Below, in pieces: positions 13,279-14,140 of a stretch of DNA of 14,140 nucleotides. The stretch covers positions 4,795 to 18,934 of the forward strand of contig DFXM01000039.1 in NCBI GenBank assembly GCA_002381695.1, read 5' to 3'. The position numbers were made by a program, and so were the translations under genes. Under the pieces are notes generated by a model. That model was not told the DNA's origin. It searched no databases and saw only the letters and a program-made list of their open reading frames with translations. Position 1 is the stretch's first letter, and each line of letters starts with the position of its first letter. The DNA is from Clostridium sp. UBA4108 (GTDB lineage Bacteria > Bacillota > Clostridia > Clostridiales > Clostridiaceae).

Positions 13279-14049
13279 CTAGCTATTAATTCTAAAAAGT
13301 TTTTTTGTATTTTTGTTAGTTTGTATTGAAACCTTCTCGAAGGGGATTTTTTTTAACTCTGCAATCGTTCCTGCAACATACTGGACATATAAAGGTTGAT
13401 TTCTTTTTCGACCAACATCCGAAGGAGTTAGACAAGGGCAATCAGTTTCAATTAATAAATGTTCAAGAGGAATTTCTTTAGCCACTTCTTTAAGTTTAGT
13501 AGCACTTCTATAGGTTATTGGGCCAGCTATAGATAGGTAAAATCCCATAGATATATATTTTCTTGCTAATTCTAAATCTCCTGAATAACAGTGTAGTACT
13601 CCAGTCAAATTTCCATCTTGTTCTGATTTTAGGATATTATAAGTATCAATATTAGCTTCGCGGTCATGGACTACCACAGGTAATTTTAATTCCTTTGACA
13701 ATCTTATTTGTTCTATAAACCATTTTTGTTGAACTTCCTTTGGAGAATAGTCATAATGATAATCCAGACCACATTCTCCTATGGCAACAACTTTATTATT
13801 AATGGAGAGTTTTCTTAAAGCATCTATTGTACCATAATCCATTTCATCGGTATTATTTGGATGAATACCAACAGTAGCATATAAATTTCTATATTTCTTT
13901 GATAACTCAACTGCTTTAATTGAACTTTCTATAGAGGTACCAGGTACAATAACTAGTTCAAGGCCATCATCTTTTAGTTCTCTAATAAGAGATTCTCTAT
14001 CTCTATCAAATCGCTCTGAATATAAATGTGCATGACTATCTATAAGCAT
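13279..14049 (-). CDS. tatD: TatD-family metal-dependent deoxyribonuclease
   Basis: A 256-residue TIM-barrel metal hydrolase of the amidohydrolase superfamily; TatD proteins are 3'-5' exonucleases on DNA (and RNA) tied to repair and DNA turnover. All expected metal ligands are present: SHAHL (H6, H8), GECGLDYHY with E92, VVVHDRE with H128, LHCYSG with H153, and the ETDCPCLTP motif with D203. The C-terminal NTKKLF is also typical. An AAAGGAG site 9-10 bases upstream supports the start at 14049. It is not beside metG or ksgA, where many Firmicutes keep tatD. The 41-bp inverted repeat is directly upstream and carries its likely -10 box. No terminator could be identified in the 100 bases to the WYL gene, so read-through is possible. 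Confidence 0.95.
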   Translation of the reverse strand: MLIDSHAHLYSERFDRDRESLIRELKDDGLELVIVPGTSIESSIKAVELSKKYRNLYATVGIHPNNTDEMDYGTIDALRKLSINNKVVAIGECGLDYHYDYSPKEVQQKWFIEQIRLSKELKLPVVVHDREANIDTYNILKSEQDGNLTGVLHCYSGDLELARKYISMGFYLSIAGPITYRSATKLKEVAKEIPLEHLLIETDCPCLTPSDVGRKRNQPLYVQYVAGTIAELKKIPFEKVSIQTNKNTKKLFRINS

Positions 14050-14078
14050 TATTTTTCACTCCTTTAGCTATTAACTTT

Positions 14079-14119
14079 ATATATAAGTTGTAATTAAGTT
14101 TCTACATTATACAAATAGG
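14079..14119 (-). repeat. Right arm of the 41-bp inverted repeat, upstream of tatD
   Basis: Exact reverse complement of 32-72. On the minus strand it contains TATAAT (14111-14106), which would start transcription near 14099, 50 bases before the tatD start. No consensus -35 is visible in the 29 bases remaining before the window end. The two arms point inward at each other across about 14 kb. Confidence 0.9.
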
Positions 14120-14140
14120 CTTTTCACTTTCATAGAACCT

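Noticed and set aside
13329..13353. Plus-strand CCTTCTCGAAGG followed by eight T, like a terminator inside tatD
   Set aside because: It lies antisense in the tatD coding region and simply encodes a KKIPFEK stretch; no plus-strand transcript is expected here.

Overview
The window is AT-rich, gene-dense chromosomal DNA, most likely from a member of the class Clostridia (Firmicutes). The evidence is the base composition, the strong AGGAGG or AGGTGG ribosome-binding sites, short intergenic gaps with consensus sigma-A promoters and U-tract terminators, and protein families typical of clostridia (DUF2089/SHOCT-like pairs, NifX-like proteins next to ArsR regulators, ElaA and COG1237 proteins). I see no phage, insertion-sequence transposase, CRISPR array, tRNA or rRNA.

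Layout, left to right. The left edge (1-213) holds a 41-bp repeat that returns inverted at the right edge, and a hairpin behind truA. truA (minus) stands alone. Divergent from it is a two-gene unit: an ArsR-type repressor with a strong promoter whose start region is covered by a palindromic operator, then a NifX-like Fe-S/Mo-Fe-cluster-binding protein. A bidirectional terminator separates it from a minus-strand GNAT acetyltransferase. Next comes a plus-strand four-gene unit (2829-6797): two paralogous six-helix membrane proteins, an ABC ATPase, and a large ABC permease whose start overlaps the ATPase end. It closes with a terminator.

Convergent with it is an APC-superfamily amino-acid permease (minus). 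Its roughly 220-nt leader contains a sequence strongly resembling the 3' half of a glycine riboswitch aptamer. Divergent from the permease is a three-gene plus-strand unit: a DUF2089 zinc-ribbon/HTH protein, a SHOCT-like-domain protein, and a small protein that resembles the C-terminal half of the preceding one. It ends at a strong bidirectional terminator.

The right third has an orphan protein of unknown function (minus), an ElaA-type acetyltransferase (minus), a COG1237 metallo-beta-lactamase-fold hydrolase (plus), a 57-nt palindrome, an HTH-WYL regulator (minus) and a TatD-family nuclease (minus). The inverted repeat lies directly upstream of tatD and contains its probable -10 box.

Most genes are ordinary. 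The points that deserve a second look are the riboswitch-like leader of the permease, the ArsR-NifX pair with cysteine-rich tails, the DUF2089/SHOCT cassette with its two internal duplications, the 41-bp inverted repeat bounding the window, and the unusual leader of the WYL regulator. I did not find a clear-cut new defence or mobile system.
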